Source: Pseudomonadota bacterium (lineage in GTDB: Bacteria; Pseudomonadota; Alphaproteobacteria; Rhizobiales; Xanthobacteraceae). From it: a DNA stretch of 64,000 bases. Location of the stretch: the NCBI GenBank assembly GCA_023422775.1, contig JAFAGM010000023.1, positions 10,163 through 74,162 of the forward strand, given 5' to 3'. The notes beneath the pieces were generated by a model, which saw only the letters and a program-made list of their open reading frames with translations, was not told the DNA's origin and did no database searches. Position 1 is the stretch's first letter. Each line of letters begins with the position of its first letter. Positions 1 to 8,960 of this stretch are shown here, one piece after another. A program made the translations under genes and the position numbers.

Positions 1-445
1 ATTTGGTGGGAGGGCGCTTTTCGAACAGCGCGCGATAGCGCCCGGAACTCTCGATAAAAACCGTACGGACCAGAACCGCGACGCCAACGCGGGCGACTAT
101 CAATGAGCGAAGAACGAACTCTTCAGCCAGTCGAAATGGCGGATTCGTGATTACCCAATCGACAGTGCCGGCCTCATACGGGACGGACAGATAATCGCGG
201 ACCGGACCGTATCCGTAAGAATATGCATCCGAAGCCTCGACTTGTCCGAAATATTCCTTGAGGACTTTGGACATATGCCCTGCACCGCAAGCAGGCTCAA
301 GCACGGAGTATCCCGTTAGAGGATGCCTGTCGTTGATGACGTGCTCTAATAGGGCTCTGGTCGCCCATGGCGGGGTTGGAAAGTCATCGGGGCTGTCCGC
401 TGCCTCTGCCCTTTGTGCCATGACAGCGTGCGACCGATTTTGCAT
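1..445 (-). CDS. Class I SAM-dependent DNA methyltransferase, N-terminal part (gene runs off the window)
   Basis: Partial gene: the first 148 codons are present and the reading frame is open to base 1. The product shows a SAM-binding motif I, EPACGAG, at residues 50-56 and the amino-methyltransferase motif IV, NPPF, at 101-104, with the region DDFPTPPWATRAL just before motif I. Motif I followed by NPPF is typical of N6-adenine (or related exocyclic amino) DNA methyltransferases; phage and island orphan enzymes often look like this. ATG at 445 was chosen because an in-frame stop lies about 13 codons upstream; a second ATG lies at 421. It is co-directional with the GHKL ATPase gene upstream. 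The target-recognition part and C-terminus are not visible, so specificity cannot be judged, and no restriction endonuclease is in view. Confidence 0.8.
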   Translation of the reverse strand, partial: MQNRSHAVMAQRAEAADSPDDFPTPPWATRALLEHVINDRHPLTGYSVLEPACGAGHMSKVLKEYFGQVEASDAYSYGYGPVRDYLSVPYEAGTVDWVITNPPFRLAEEFVLRSLIVARVGVAVLVRTVFIESSGRYRALFEKRPPTK

Positions 446-563
446 TGCAGTCCATCCCACCAAGCCGAATCATGTTCTGATTTTGTTCTTAGCTTAGTTA
501 AGAAATGGTTACCAGGACCACGACCGGCACGGCAGCAAACCCAAGCGCCTGCGATTTAGAATT

Positions 564-595
564 GCGCTCGACCGAGACGGGTTTCGATCGAGCGC
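564..595. terminator. Inverted repeat between GHKL and methyltransferase genes
   Basis: The arms GCGCTCGA and TCGAGCGC pair perfectly around a 16-base loop, seven bases beyond the stop codon of the GHKL gene. No T-run follows on the minus strand, so this may be a weak terminator, a processing hairpin or a protein site. Confidence 0.35.
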
Positions 596-601
596 TTGTT
601 G

Positions 602-2470
602 TCACGCCGCTTTGGACGGCCTCGATATGTCGGAGGAAAGCGACCGCTTCACCCGTTCAACAACGTGGAAGCGAGTCATCATCACCGTGGTCAGCGCATG
701 AGAGCAAAGGGCACGATCGATATCCGACGGCGTCCATGTTCGACCATTGGTCAGATTTCTCACCGTCATGATTGCCTCGACGAGCTGCCCTTCCATCCAC
801 TCCTCGACGTACTCCACGATTTTCCGGTTGATCGCAGGATCGCCCCCGGGATTGAACTCCTTCGAGAAAAATCCAAGCAAGTCACGATACCCTCGAAAAT
901 CCCTATTCGCCTTGACCATGTCACCCGAAAGGCTGTCGCCCACGATTTCCGCTGCGAGGTCTTCCAATTCGCCCTCCTCGCGTGTGCCATCCGCGCGGGA
1001 GATCCATTTCACTGCCGGCTCCTTGGTCGAAACCACAACCTGGCGAACCAACTCACCATCGGCTTCGACCAGGTCCGCGAGATAGTCGTCGCTCGAAGTG
1101 CCTCCACGGCGACCGCCTCCGGTCGAGGCGCCCTCACGTTGAGTATCGCCAGCTGAGCCAGATGCTCCACCTGGTGCCTCACCAGTGGCACGCAATGTTC
1201 CTTGAGGATCACGGCGGTATCGCGTTGGCTTCAGCAAATCACGGATGCGCTGCAGCCGCTCTAGGATGCGTTCACGCGTCTTGCCATCAGGGTCTCGCTC
1301 AGTCTTAGCCATAATCTCATCGATCTTGGCCTTGATCTCGGGCGGCATCTTTTCCCGGAACTCTGCGCCCCATACCTCGAACCAATTGGCTTCCTGGACG
1401 TCTTCCCCGTTGATGATGATCCGGCTCCGGGCTGTATCGGCGCGAACCTCCAAGCTCCTCTTCGGCTCGATATAGATCACGACGTGGTCGGCCCCGAACA
1501 CAATGCCGAAGCTCGCGAGTATTCGACGTGCAATTGGGGGCGTGAGATGAACGTAAACCTCGTCCTGGAATACAATTCCAACCTTGCAGGTTCGACCGCC
1601 CCGGGTACTCATCTTCTTCGAGTCTTCTTTCGGGTCGGCGAACACCCACCAATGCGCGTCTGCAGTTGCGAGGGACACAGTGCCTTTCGCCTCTGCGTAC
1701 TGGTCGAACAACGCCTTCGAACCTGCGACGGTCTGAAAATTGAAGGTCTTCGTCGATGCGGACGGTTCCTCCGAAGGCCAATCCTCTTCGTTCTGCGTCA
1801 GCACACGCACTTGAAGCTTCACGTTCTCGGGGAGCCGGAAATACCGGTTCGTCAGGTAAGTGATCAACCAGTTCATCCCCCGCCCCTCCGGTGGGAAGCA
1901 CGTGTTGTTTTCCTCTGAAAGGCCGAGCAGCGTTACCTTCGTGCCATTCCGGTCGATGATGGAGGGTTTGAAGGTATCCTTGATGCGCGGTGTCCAATCG
2001 GGTCCATCGGAAAGCTCGAACGAGGCCAGGCCATAGACACCTTCCTTGTCGTCGCGGTGAAGCTTCACCATCGACCCCTTACCATCGTGCCATGACTGAT
2101 AAACAAGCCCATGGCTATTGCGATGGAGAGCAGTAATCTTGGCGCCAACGCCAAAGTTCTGCGAAATGCCTTGGGTTTGGTTGGCACCTTGCACGGCCAA
2201 AGCGTTCAAATAATCCAGCATCTGCTGCGACGTCATGCCGTCGCCGTTGTCCGTGATGGAGAGTTTGTATTCTCCTGTGCGTTTGAGATTGTCCCAGTCA
2301 ACATCCCATCGGATGACGCCTTCGGATGCGTTTCCAGCTTTCTGGCGCCTCTCGATAGCCTCGAGGGCGTTCTCCGTCAGTTCTCGGATTTGCTGATTGG
2401 GGGGAGTGTCGGCGGCGAGGCGATCCAAAAGGAACGCAATATTCGCCACCTGCATTGCGCGAGTGGTCAT
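602..2470 (-). CDS. GHKL (Bergerat-fold) ATPase, 622 aa, function unknown
   Basis: A stand-alone GHKL ATPase. The N box ELTENALEAI (E30, N34), G1 box DNGDGM (74-79), G2 box GVGAK (107-111) and a GTKVTL strand near residue 178 are all intact, so ATP binding is expected. The first 45 residues form a helix leading into the N box, as in Hsp90, MutL and MORC rather than in sensor kinases, and there is no H-box or membrane segment. A Gly/Ser/Thr-rich linker (about 435-475) joins the ATPase half to a helical C-terminal domain I do not recognise. ATG 2470 has AAGGA about ten bases upstream. The gene precedes the methyltransferase in the same direction and appears less GC-rich than the core genes. A phage or island DNA-transaction or defence role is inference; topoisomerase and kinase roles are not supported. 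Confidence 0.75.
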   Translation of the reverse strand: MTTRAMQVANIAFLLDRLAADTPPNQQIRELTENALEAIERRQKAGNASEGVIRWDVDWDNLKRTGEYKLSITDNGDGMTSQQMLDYLNALAVQGANQTQGISQNFGVGAKITALHRNSHGLVYQSWHDGKGSMVKLHRDDKEGVYGLASFELSDGPDWTPRIKDTFKPSIIDRNGTKVTLLGLSEENNTCFPPEGRGMNWLITYLTNRYFRLPENVKLQVRVLTQNEEDWPSEEPSASTKTFNFQTVAGSKALFDQYAEAKGTVSLATADAHWWVFADPKEDSKKMSTRGGRTCKVGIVFQDEVYVHLTPPIARRILASFGIVFGADHVVIYIEPKRSLEVRADTARSRIIINGEDVQEANWFEVWGAEFREKMPPEIKAKIDEIMAKTERDPDGKTRERILERLQRIRDLLKPTRYRRDPQGTLRATGEAPGGASGSAGDTQREGASTGGGRRGGTSSDDYLADLVEADGELVRQVVVSTKEPAVKWISRADGTREEGELEDLAAEIVGDSLSGDMVKANRDFRGYRDLLGFFSKEFNPGGDPAINRKIVEYVEEWMEGQLVEAIMTVRNLTNGRTWTPSDIDRALCSHALTTVMMTRFHVVERVKRSLSSDISRPSKAA

Positions 2471-3388
2471 GACATCTGATCCTTTACAAGGTAGCCGGAG
2501 CTACATGGTTTAGTTGCCTGCGATCGCTTTCAGCCCGGCGGAGCAATGCTCGGGCGGGCCACGGCGACTCGAGGCACGACAAACTTAGGACGTGCAACAA
2601 CGGGCTACAAGCCGATTATGTTTGATCAGGTATCGATGATGTTGAGACCATCTACCGTCATCGCACTGGCCGGTTGTCTCCGGTACACAAAGCCGGTACA
2701 CACAAAAATGCCGGTGGGTTCAAAATCCCTTGCAAACCAACCTGTTTGAACGGTGGCGATCCAGTCTTTTCCTGGGCACCATCATTTCTGAAAATTGAGA
2801 TTTTCCAGGCGGTTAGAGCTTGCCTTGGCGTTGCATCGGGCGGGCCGGGCAACGTTGCTCGTTCGTGCGTTTGCCGACGCGCCGTGACTGTTGAGCATTA
2901 CGCTATGAAATGCCCGTCGTTGCCTCACAAGGCCGCCGCTCGGGCCGAAGAGTTTGCTGGCTCTGGCTGCCAAGGCTTGGCTGCCAAGCGCGCAGATGCC
3001 CCGCGTCTGACTCGGAGTTCGCCGATCAGGTAACGAGCAGGACGTTTGTCGGCGGAGGCAGTCGTCGCGACGTGTGAAGTCCAGTCCGCGAAACCACTGG
3101 GCATTGTTCGCCTCCATAATTTCGGATGCGAGGCGCAACCAGTGAAGGCGGCGCGGGCGACGCAATCTCTGTTGATTGCGTGTTGTGGCCGGCGCCTCAA
3201 GCTACTGCCGAACGGTGGACGATCGGATTCGTGAAGATGCGGTTTCTTCTTGCAAGAACTTCAGTGCGGCATGTTGACGCGAGAGGAATAAACGTGCGTC
3301 GGTGAATCTGAACTTCTGACGGATGAAAGTCTGCAAATTGCAGCGGAATTCATTCGTCATCGCATCTTCGCAGATGGTGCGCGAAATC
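2471..3388. other. About 0.9 kb with no supported gene; boundary between accessory segment and iron cassette
   Basis: Open frames here are short, lack good ribosome-binding sites and match no family I know. A minus-strand frame of 127 codons (2782-3165) is Arg/Ser-rich and looks like a chance frame. A near-palindrome CTGCAAATTGCAG lies around 3331-3343, upstream of the TonB receptor. The stretch may hold relics of an integrated element, but no integrase, tRNA or clear direct repeat was seen. Confidence 0.5.
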
Positions 3389-3405
3389 AGTTTAGAAAGA
3401 TTCCA
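3389..3405 (+). promoter_or_regulatory. Candidate Irr-binding ICE box upstream of the TonB receptor
   Basis: TTTAGAA-AGA-TTCCAAT matches the rhizobial iron control element TTTAGAA-N3-TTCTAAA at 12 of 14 arm positions. A second half site, TTCTAAA, follows about 20 bases downstream. The site lies roughly 95-110 bases before the receptor start, where Irr-dependent control of an iron-uptake operon is expected. The consensus is established knowledge; binding here is inferred. Confidence 0.55.
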
Positions 3406-3500
3406 ATCAGCAAGCGTACAGCGATTCTAAATTCGGCGCGGTTGTCTCCGCATCTCCATTTCCCTAGTCAGAACTGGAACTGGGTGAATTGGGGCAAGTG

Positions 3501-5819
3501 GTGACTAACTTCAAGAACTACAAGAGCCGCCTGTATGTTGGTGCGGCCACAAGCGTTGTTTCGTTGTGCCTGATCGGCACGGGGGCTTCAGAGAGCAGGG
3601 CACAGAGCACGTCGTCGCAGACGTTGCCTCCGGTGTCGATCGATGCACCTCAGCAGAGAGCGCGCGTGACGACTCCTGTGCGGTCTCGTGGTACGGCGCA
3701 GCGCTCAACGCGCGTCGCGCCGCGGCAATCGACCGAACGGCCTCCCGCGCCGACGGCACCTCCCACCACGATGGGAACGACCCGCACTCTTGGTGCTCCC
3801 GCGCCGGCCTATGCCGGTGGTCAGGTCGCGCAGGGTGGAACGCTTGGCCTGCTCGGCAACCAAAGCGTTATGAATGTGCCCTTCAGTACCGTGAATTTTA
3901 CGTCGCAACTGATCGAGAATCAGCAGGCACGAACGGCGGCGGACACGTTGATCAATGATGCCTCCGTTCGAGCCACCACCGCACAGAACGGGTTCGACGA
4001 CACGCTGCAAATTCGCGGTTTCCCCGTTGGCGCGGGCGACGTTGGCCTCAACGGCCTGTACGGGCTTATTTCCTCCAATCGCGTACCCGCCCCGATCATC
4101 GAGCGGATCGAACTGCTCAAGGGGCCGGGGGCGCTCATCAACGGAATCGCCCCTGGCGGCAGCGTTGGCGGCGCCATCAACATCCTCACCAAGCGTGCCG
4201 GCGAGATACCCTTCACGCGTGTGACCCCGTTCTTCATGAGCGCCGGAAGCTACGGCGTCCAGTTGGAGAACAGCGGCCGTTACGGCGCGAACAAGGAGTG
4301 GGGCGTTCGTTTCACCGGGGTGGGACGAAACGGCGAGGCTTCGATCGACGGCGGCAACTGGCGAACCGGTCTTGGTGCGCTGGGGGTCGACTATCGCGGC
4401 GAGCGCTTCCGCTGGACGCTCGATGCCATTTCACAGAACGACGATACCAAAAACTTCCGTCCGCAGATGGGCATTCAGACCACTGTGCCCTTCATTCCTG
4501 CTGTTCCCGACGCCCGCAGCAACTGGTACCCCGGCACAGTGCTGAAGCAGAGGGACAATACCATTGCGACGGCCGCCGAATACGACATTTCCGAAGCGCT
4601 GACGGCCTATGCCGGTATCGGCTATCGCGACGGCGAGAATTACCAGACTTTCCCTGATTCTCGCGTCACCGGCTACCCCGGCGGCATGGACCAGTTCGGC
4701 AACTTCAGGCTCATCAACGCCTACTACGATTCCTACAGCAAGACGACGAGCGGCAACGCAGGCGTGCGATCGCGTTTCCAGATCGGGGACGTCGGCCATG
4801 CGGTCAACGTCGCCTTTACTGGCTACTACCAGGAGAACGGCAACGCCTATGTTGCCAACACGCCGGCCCAATCAGTGCCGTCGAACATCTACAACCCGTC
4901 ACCGCTTCCGGTGGTCACCGGCACGCGCTTGCCGCCGCAGAAGGCCAACGAGATCATGTTCCGGAGCATGGCGATCGCGGACACGATGTCGTTCCTGAAC
5001 GACTCGGTGCTCTTCACCGTCGGTGCTCGTCACCAGAGAGTGGAGCAGGATTCCGGCTTCAGCCCGACCACCGGTCTGCCCGCGAATAGCTACGGCGCGG
5101 AAGCGGTCACGCCCCTTGCGGGTCTTGTCGTCAAGCCACTGCAGAACGTCTCGCTGTACGCAAACTATGCTGAAGGACTGAGTCAGGGTATCATCGTCCC
5201 CAACACCTTTGCGAACCGGGGTGAAATACTTGCCCCCTACAAGTCGAAGCAGCAGGAAGCAGGCGTCAAGGTGGACTGGGGCACGATCACCACGACCGCC
5301 GCCGTGTTCCAGATTGCGCGTCCCCTCCTGATCACGACGCCAGCCAACTTCCGGGTCTACGACGGCGAACAGCGCAACCGCGGGCTGGAGTTGAACGCGT
5401 ATGGCCTGTTGATGCCTGGTCTGCGCGGTATGGTCAGCGCGATGTTCCTGCGTCCGGAGATAACGAAATCGTCCAATCCGCTGGAAATCGGCAAGGACGC
5501 GGCCGGTATCCCGACCAGGACTTTCTCCGCCAGTCTCGACTGGGACACGCCGTGGGTATCCGGCCTCTCTCTCAATGGTCGCGTGATCTACACATCGGGC
5601 GCCTATCTCACGAACCTCAACAATCCGTGGCAGAAATTCTCCGACTGGACCCGGTTCGACGTCGGCGCGCGTTACGTGACTGCGTTCAACGGGCGCCCCG
5701 TCACGATACGAGCGAACATCGAGAACCTGTTCGACAACAACTACTGGCTCACGACCGGTTCATTCGTGACGGTCGGCTCGCCGCGGACCTACATCTTGTC
5801 GGCGGCATTCGACTTCTAG
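3501..5819 (+). CDS. TonB-dependent siderophore receptor
   Basis: Outer-membrane receptor of about 772 residues for an iron chelate, energised by TonB-ExbBD. A signal peptide ends near SRAQ (about residue 35). A TonB-box-like LPPVSIDAP follows, then a Pro-rich stretch, a plug domain with DTLQIRGF and RIELLKGPGALING motifs, and a long beta-barrel ending in the aromatic signature AAFDF. GTG 3501 is preferred because GGGG lies six bases upstream; GTG 3498 and TTG 3489 are in-frame alternatives. It heads a cassette with DUF4198, DUF3649, PepSY and DUF3325 genes, and an ICE-like box lies upstream, both fitting iron-regulated siderophore uptake. A hairpin terminator follows, so the next genes may have their own promoter or depend on read-through. 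The ligand cannot be deduced. Confidence 0.9.
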   Translation: MTNFKNYKSRLYVGAATSVVSLCLIGTGASESRAQSTSSQTLPPVSIDAPQQRARVTTPVRSRGTAQRSTRVAPRQSTERPPAPTAPPTTMGTTRTLGAPAPAYAGGQVAQGGTLGLLGNQSVMNVPFSTVNFTSQLIENQQARTAADTLINDASVRATTAQNGFDDTLQIRGFPVGAGDVGLNGLYGLISSNRVPAPIIERIELLKGPGALINGIAPGGSVGGAINILTKRAGEIPFTRVTPFFMSAGSYGVQLENSGRYGANKEWGVRFTGVGRNGEASIDGGNWRTGLGALGVDYRGERFRWTLDAISQNDDTKNFRPQMGIQTTVPFIPAVPDARSNWYPGTVLKQRDNTIATAAEYDISEALTAYAGIGYRDGENYQTFPDSRVTGYPGGMDQFGNFRLINAYYDSYSKTTSGNAGVRSRFQIGDVGHAVNVAFTGYYQENGNAYVANTPAQSVPSNIYNPSPLPVVTGTRLPPQKANEIMFRSMAIADTMSFLNDSVLFTVGARHQRVEQDSGFSPTTGLPANSYGAEAVTPLAGLVVKPLQNVSLYANYAEGLSQGIIVPNTFANRGEILAPYKSKQQEAGVKVDWGTITTTAAVFQIARPLLITTPANFRVYDGEQRNRGLELNAYGLLMPGLRGMVSAMFLRPEITKSSNPLEIGKDAAGIPTRTFSASLDWDTPWVSGLSLNGRVIYTSGAYLTNLNNPWQKFSDWTRFDVGARYVTAFNGRPVTIRANIENLFDNNYWLTTGSFVTVGSPRTYILSAAFDF

Positions 5820-5900
5820 CCGAATGCCTCCGATCGGCAGAGGGAGATGATTCAGAAAACGGATTGTCCTCCCCGAGCCTCGAAAGTTTGAACGTTCGTG

Positions 5901-5934
5901 AGATCGCCGGAACGTGCGTTCCGGCGATCTTTGT
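5901..5934 (+). terminator. Intrinsic terminator after the TonB receptor
   Basis: AGATCGCCGGAAC and GTTCCGGCGATCT form a perfect 13-bp stem with a GTGC-type loop, followed by TTTGT. It lies about 80 bases past the receptor stop codon. Confidence 0.75.
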
Positions 5935-5997
5935 CGCATTCGGATCGTGCTGATGCGCGAGCCGGTTACTCAAGGATGCTGTTCCAAGGTGCCAGTC

Positions 5998-6726
5998 ATG
6001 ACCAAACGCCTCATCGCCCTCATCGCCCTGCTCGGCGCAGCGACGCCCGTGCAGGCGCACCAGATCTGGATCGAGCAGGCCGAAGGGCAGAATGCTGTCG
6101 TGCGCTTCGGCGAATTCGGCGAGAACCTTCGTGAGGCGTCGCCGGGCTTGCTCGACAAGTTTGCAAAGATGACCGCGACGCTCATCTCCGCAAAGGGCGA
6201 GCAGAAGTCCGACGCCACCAAGACCGCAACCGGCTTCACGCTGCCGTTCTCGGCGGCCGCCGGCGATGGCATCGTCGCAGAAGATGCGAACTATCCGCTG
6301 TATGTCTGGAAGCAGCAGGGCAAGGACGTCACCAACTGGTACCATCCGGCGGCGCGCTACATCACGAGCTTTGCCGCGCAGCAGCCCAAGCTTGCGCTCG
6401 ACCTCGTGCCGACAGGTCAGGACGGGCAGTTCAAGCTCACCTTCAAGGACCAACCCAAGGCCAAGACCAAGGTGACGCTGGTGACGCAATCCGGCTGGTC
6501 GAAGGAAGCTCACACCGACGAGCAGGGCCTCGTGAAATTCGACATGCCCTGGCAGGGCACCTACGTGGCCGAAGTCAGCTTCAACGACCGCAACGCCGGC
6601 GAGCGCGCCGGCGCGAACGGCGCTGAGAAATACGACGCCGTGAGCTACGCCACCACGGTGACGTTCGTGAATGCCAAGGGCCTGCCGCCAATTCCGGCCG
6701 GCCCGCCGGCAACGCCGGGCAAATGA
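5998..6726 (+). CDS. DUF4198 family periplasmic protein
   Basis: Exported protein of 242 residues. A signal peptide (MTKRLIALIALLGAATPVQA) precedes a mature N-terminus HQIWIEQ, typical of the DUF4198 family, whose members begin with a metal-liganding His and occur near metal-uptake systems. ATG 5998 was chosen over a longer upstream frame because AAGGTG lies six bases before it and the signal peptide then starts immediately. The C-terminus is Pro-rich. Its stop overlaps the next start by four bases (ATGA), so it is translationally coupled to the DUF3649 gene. A role in periplasmic metal or siderophore handling is inferred from context. Confidence 0.8.
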   Translation: MTKRLIALIALLGAATPVQAHQIWIEQAEGQNAVVRFGEFGENLREASPGLLDKFAKMTATLISAKGEQKSDATKTATGFTLPFSAAAGDGIVAEDANYPLYVWKQQGKDVTNWYHPAARYITSFAAQQPKLALDLVPTGQDGQFKLTFKDQPKAKTKVTLVTQSGWSKEAHTDEQGLVKFDMPWQGTYVAEVSFNDRNAGERAGANGAEKYDAVSYATTVTFVNAKGLPPIPAGPPATPGK

Positions 6727-7004
6727 CCTCGCTGGTACATCGCGTTTGCGCCACGGGCCCGCTGATCGCGCGCATCGTGGCGGCGCTGTTCGGCGGCTAT
6801 GCCCTGGCCGCGCTCTTCAGCGTCGCCGTGCTCGCATTGCCGATGAGCAAGCCGCAGGCCGTGCTGACCGGCATGCTGGCGAGTTTTGCCATTTACGCCG
6901 GCGCCGTGATCTGGGTGTTCGCGGTGCGCAGCGCACTGAAGGCCTGGCTGGGCCTGATCATCGTGGGCGTGCCGCTGTCGCTGGCGGCATGGTCTGTTTC
7001 CTGA
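6723..7004 (+). CDS. DUF3649 domain small membrane protein
   Basis: 93-residue inner-membrane protein with three predicted hydrophobic helices (about 14-40, 45-68, 72-92). It resembles the DUF3649 'iron uptake' small proteins that accompany TonB receptors and PepSY membrane proteins. It overlaps the DUF4198 gene by four bases and is followed after 13 bases by the PepSY gene. Molecular function is unknown; a subunit or assembly role in the PepSY reductase complex is plausible. Confidence 0.7.
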   Translation: MTSLVHRVCATGPLIARIVAALFGGYALAALFSVAVLALPMSKPQAVLTGMLASFAIYAGAVIWVFAVRSALKAWLGLIIVGVPLSLAAWSVS

Positions 7005-7017
7005 CGAAGGACGGCGC

Positions 7018-8646
7018 GTGAGCACGGACGACGAACCGAGAGTGGCCGGCCCCGGAATCCGGCAAAGCATGTCCGACCTGCATACGTGGGCGGGGCTGCT
7101 GCTCGGCTGGGTTCTCTATGCGATGTTTCTCACCGGCACCGTGTCCTATTTCAAGGATGAGCTCTCGCAATGGATGCGGCCGGAACTGGCGCGGTTGTCC
7201 GAGGTGCCCGATCAGGCGGTGGTGGCGCAACGGGTCGCGGATGAGTTCGGCAGGATCGCGCCGGGCACTTCGCAGTGGAGCATCCGCCTGCCTGACGCGC
7301 GCAACAACAGCGCCTATGCGTTCTGGCGCACGTCCGAGCGCGGCCCGGGTCAGCGCGCCTGCGGCGAAGGCAATTTCGATCCTGCGACAGGACAGAAAGT
7401 CAGCTCACGCGGGACGCTGGGCGGCGATTTCTTCTACCGTTTCCACTTCCAGTTTCACTACATGCCGGTGGTGTGGGGCAGATGGCTGGCGGGTGCGGCC
7501 GCCATGTTCATGCTGGTGGCGATCATCAGCGGCGTCATCACCCACAAGAAGATCTTCGTCGATTTCTTCTCCTTCCGCTGGGGAAAAGGGCAGCGCTCGT
7601 GGCTGGACGCGCACAACGCGCTGTCGGTGTTCGGATTGCCGTTCCATTTCATGATCACCTACACCGGACTGGTGACGCTGATGGCGCTGTACATGCCCTG
7701 GGGCGAGAGCGCGGCGTTCAAGACGCCGGCGGAGCGTCAGCAGCTTTCGGCTGAACTCAGCGCCTTCACCCAGCCGGGCAAGCCGAGCGGGCAGAAAGTG
7801 GCGCTGGCCTCGGTCGAGGCCATGGTGCGGCAGGCGGAGGAACGCTGGGGCCGGGGCAACGTCGGCCGCGTCAATGCCGTGCATCCCGGAGACGCGGCTG
7901 CGCGCGTGGCCGTGACGCGCGGTGACCCGGGCCGGCTTTCCATGAGTCCGCAATACATGGAGTTCGACGGCAGTACCGGCAAACTGCTCGCCGTTCGGGA
8001 TCATGTGGGGGCAGCGGCCGAGACGCGCGGCGTGCTCTATGCGCTCCACCTCGGGCGCTTCAGCGACACCGAAACGCGCTGGCTGTACTTTCTCGTCAGC
8101 TTCATGGGCACGGCCATGGTCGGCTCGGGCCTTGTCATGTGGACCGTGAAACGGCGGCAGAAGCTGCCGGATCCGGATCGTCCCTATTTCGGCTTCCGCC
8201 TCGTGGAGCGGCTGAACATCGCGAGCATCGCCGGGCTTTCGGTCGCAATGACTGCGTTCCTGTGGGCCAATCGCCTGCTGCCGCACCCGATGGAGGGCCG
8301 TGCCAACTGGGAGATCAACACGTTCTTCATCGTCTGGGGCCTCGCGCTGCTGCATGCCCTGCTGCGTCCGGCGAAAGCAGCCTGGGTCGAACAGTTATGG
8401 ACGGCGTCAATGCTGCTGTTTCTGTTGCCCGTCCTGAACGCGCTGACGACGCAACGTCCGCTCTGGCGCAGCCTTGCCGAAGGCGACTGGGTATTCATCG
8501 GCATGGACATCATGTGCTGGGCGCTGGCCTTGCTTCATGCCGTCCTGGCGATACGCACGGCCCGGCGGCCGGCCGCCGCTACATCCAGGCGCAAGACAGA
8601 TCGGCAAGCGCCTATGGCCGTCGCGTCGAGCGAGGGAGCGCGATGA
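7018..8646 (+). CDS. PepSY-associated transmembrane protein (PiuB-like, probable ferric-siderophore reductase component)
   Basis: 542-residue membrane protein of the PepSY_TM family. Helices are visible near residues 22-45 (after DLHTWAG), 155-180, 195-225 and 355-380, with about four more near the C-terminus; two PepSY-like periplasmic segments lie between them. His-rich helix ends (DLHTW, FHFQFHYMP, AHNALS, LPFHFM) fit heme coordination in family members that reduce ferric siderophores at the inner membrane. The start is GTG 7018; no strong ribosome site precedes it, but upstream coupling is close. The stop overlaps the DUF3325 start (ATGA). Together with the receptor this is the likely iron-release step. 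Confidence 0.85.
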   Translation: MSTDDEPRVAGPGIRQSMSDLHTWAGLLLGWVLYAMFLTGTVSYFKDELSQWMRPELARLSEVPDQAVVAQRVADEFGRIAPGTSQWSIRLPDARNNSAYAFWRTSERGPGQRACGEGNFDPATGQKVSSRGTLGGDFFYRFHFQFHYMPVVWGRWLAGAAAMFMLVAIISGVITHKKIFVDFFSFRWGKGQRSWLDAHNALSVFGLPFHFMITYTGLVTLMALYMPWGESAAFKTPAERQQLSAELSAFTQPGKPSGQKVALASVEAMVRQAEERWGRGNVGRVNAVHPGDAAARVAVTRGDPGRLSMSPQYMEFDGSTGKLLAVRDHVGAAAETRGVLYALHLGRFSDTETRWLYFLVSFMGTAMVGSGLVMWTVKRRQKLPDPDRPYFGFRLVERLNIASIAGLSVAMTAFLWANRLLPHPMEGRANWEINTFFIVWGLALLHALLRPAKAAWVEQLWTASMLLFLLPVLNALTTQRPLWRSLAEGDWVFIGMDIMCWALALLHAVLAIRTARRPAAATSRRKTDRQAPMAVASSEGAR

Positions 8647-8960
8647 TTCACCTCCTCGCCATCGCGCTGTGCTTTGCAGGCTTCTCCGCGTTGGCATTCG
8701 CCACGCGTCGCCAGCAGCGCGATATCGTCGGCAGGGCGCTGCGGGCGACCACAAAATACGCCCTTCGCGTTGCCGGCGCCTGCGCCCTGTTGTTTGCGCT
8801 CGGCATGCTTGTCGCTCAGCATGGCTGGGGTCTTGGGCTGGTGATGTTCAGCGGCCATACCAGCCTGGCTGCCGGGCTGGTGTATTGCGCGCTTATCCGG
8901 CTTGTGCGGGCGCAAGCCCGTCCGCGGCACGGCCCCCGGCCCTCCGCCCAAACCAGTTAA
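8643..8960 (+). CDS. DUF3325 small membrane protein
   Basis: 105-residue protein with three hydrophobic helices (about 2-20, 42-62, 66-88) and a basic Arg/Pro tail. It resembles DUF3325 proteins found beside PepSY and DUF3649 genes in siderophore cassettes. ATG 8643 overlaps the PepSY stop by four bases, so it ends the cassette in one translationally coupled run. Function is unknown. Confidence 0.7.
   Translation: MIHLLAIALCFAGFSALAFATRRQQRDIVGRALRATTKYALRVAGACALLFALGMLVAQHGWGLGLVMFSGHTSLAAGLVYCALIRLVRAQARPRHGPRPSAQTS

Noticed and set aside
2716..2729. T-arm-like GGGTTCAAAATCCC suggesting a tRNA or attachment site
   Set aside because: The loop has eight bases, and no acceptor, D or anticodon stem could be folded around it; no matching copy was seen at another boundary.
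2782..3165. Minus-strand frame of 127 codons in the gene desert
   Set aside because: Arg/Ser-rich composition, no ribosome site and no recognisable family; overlapping frames on both strands look equally open.
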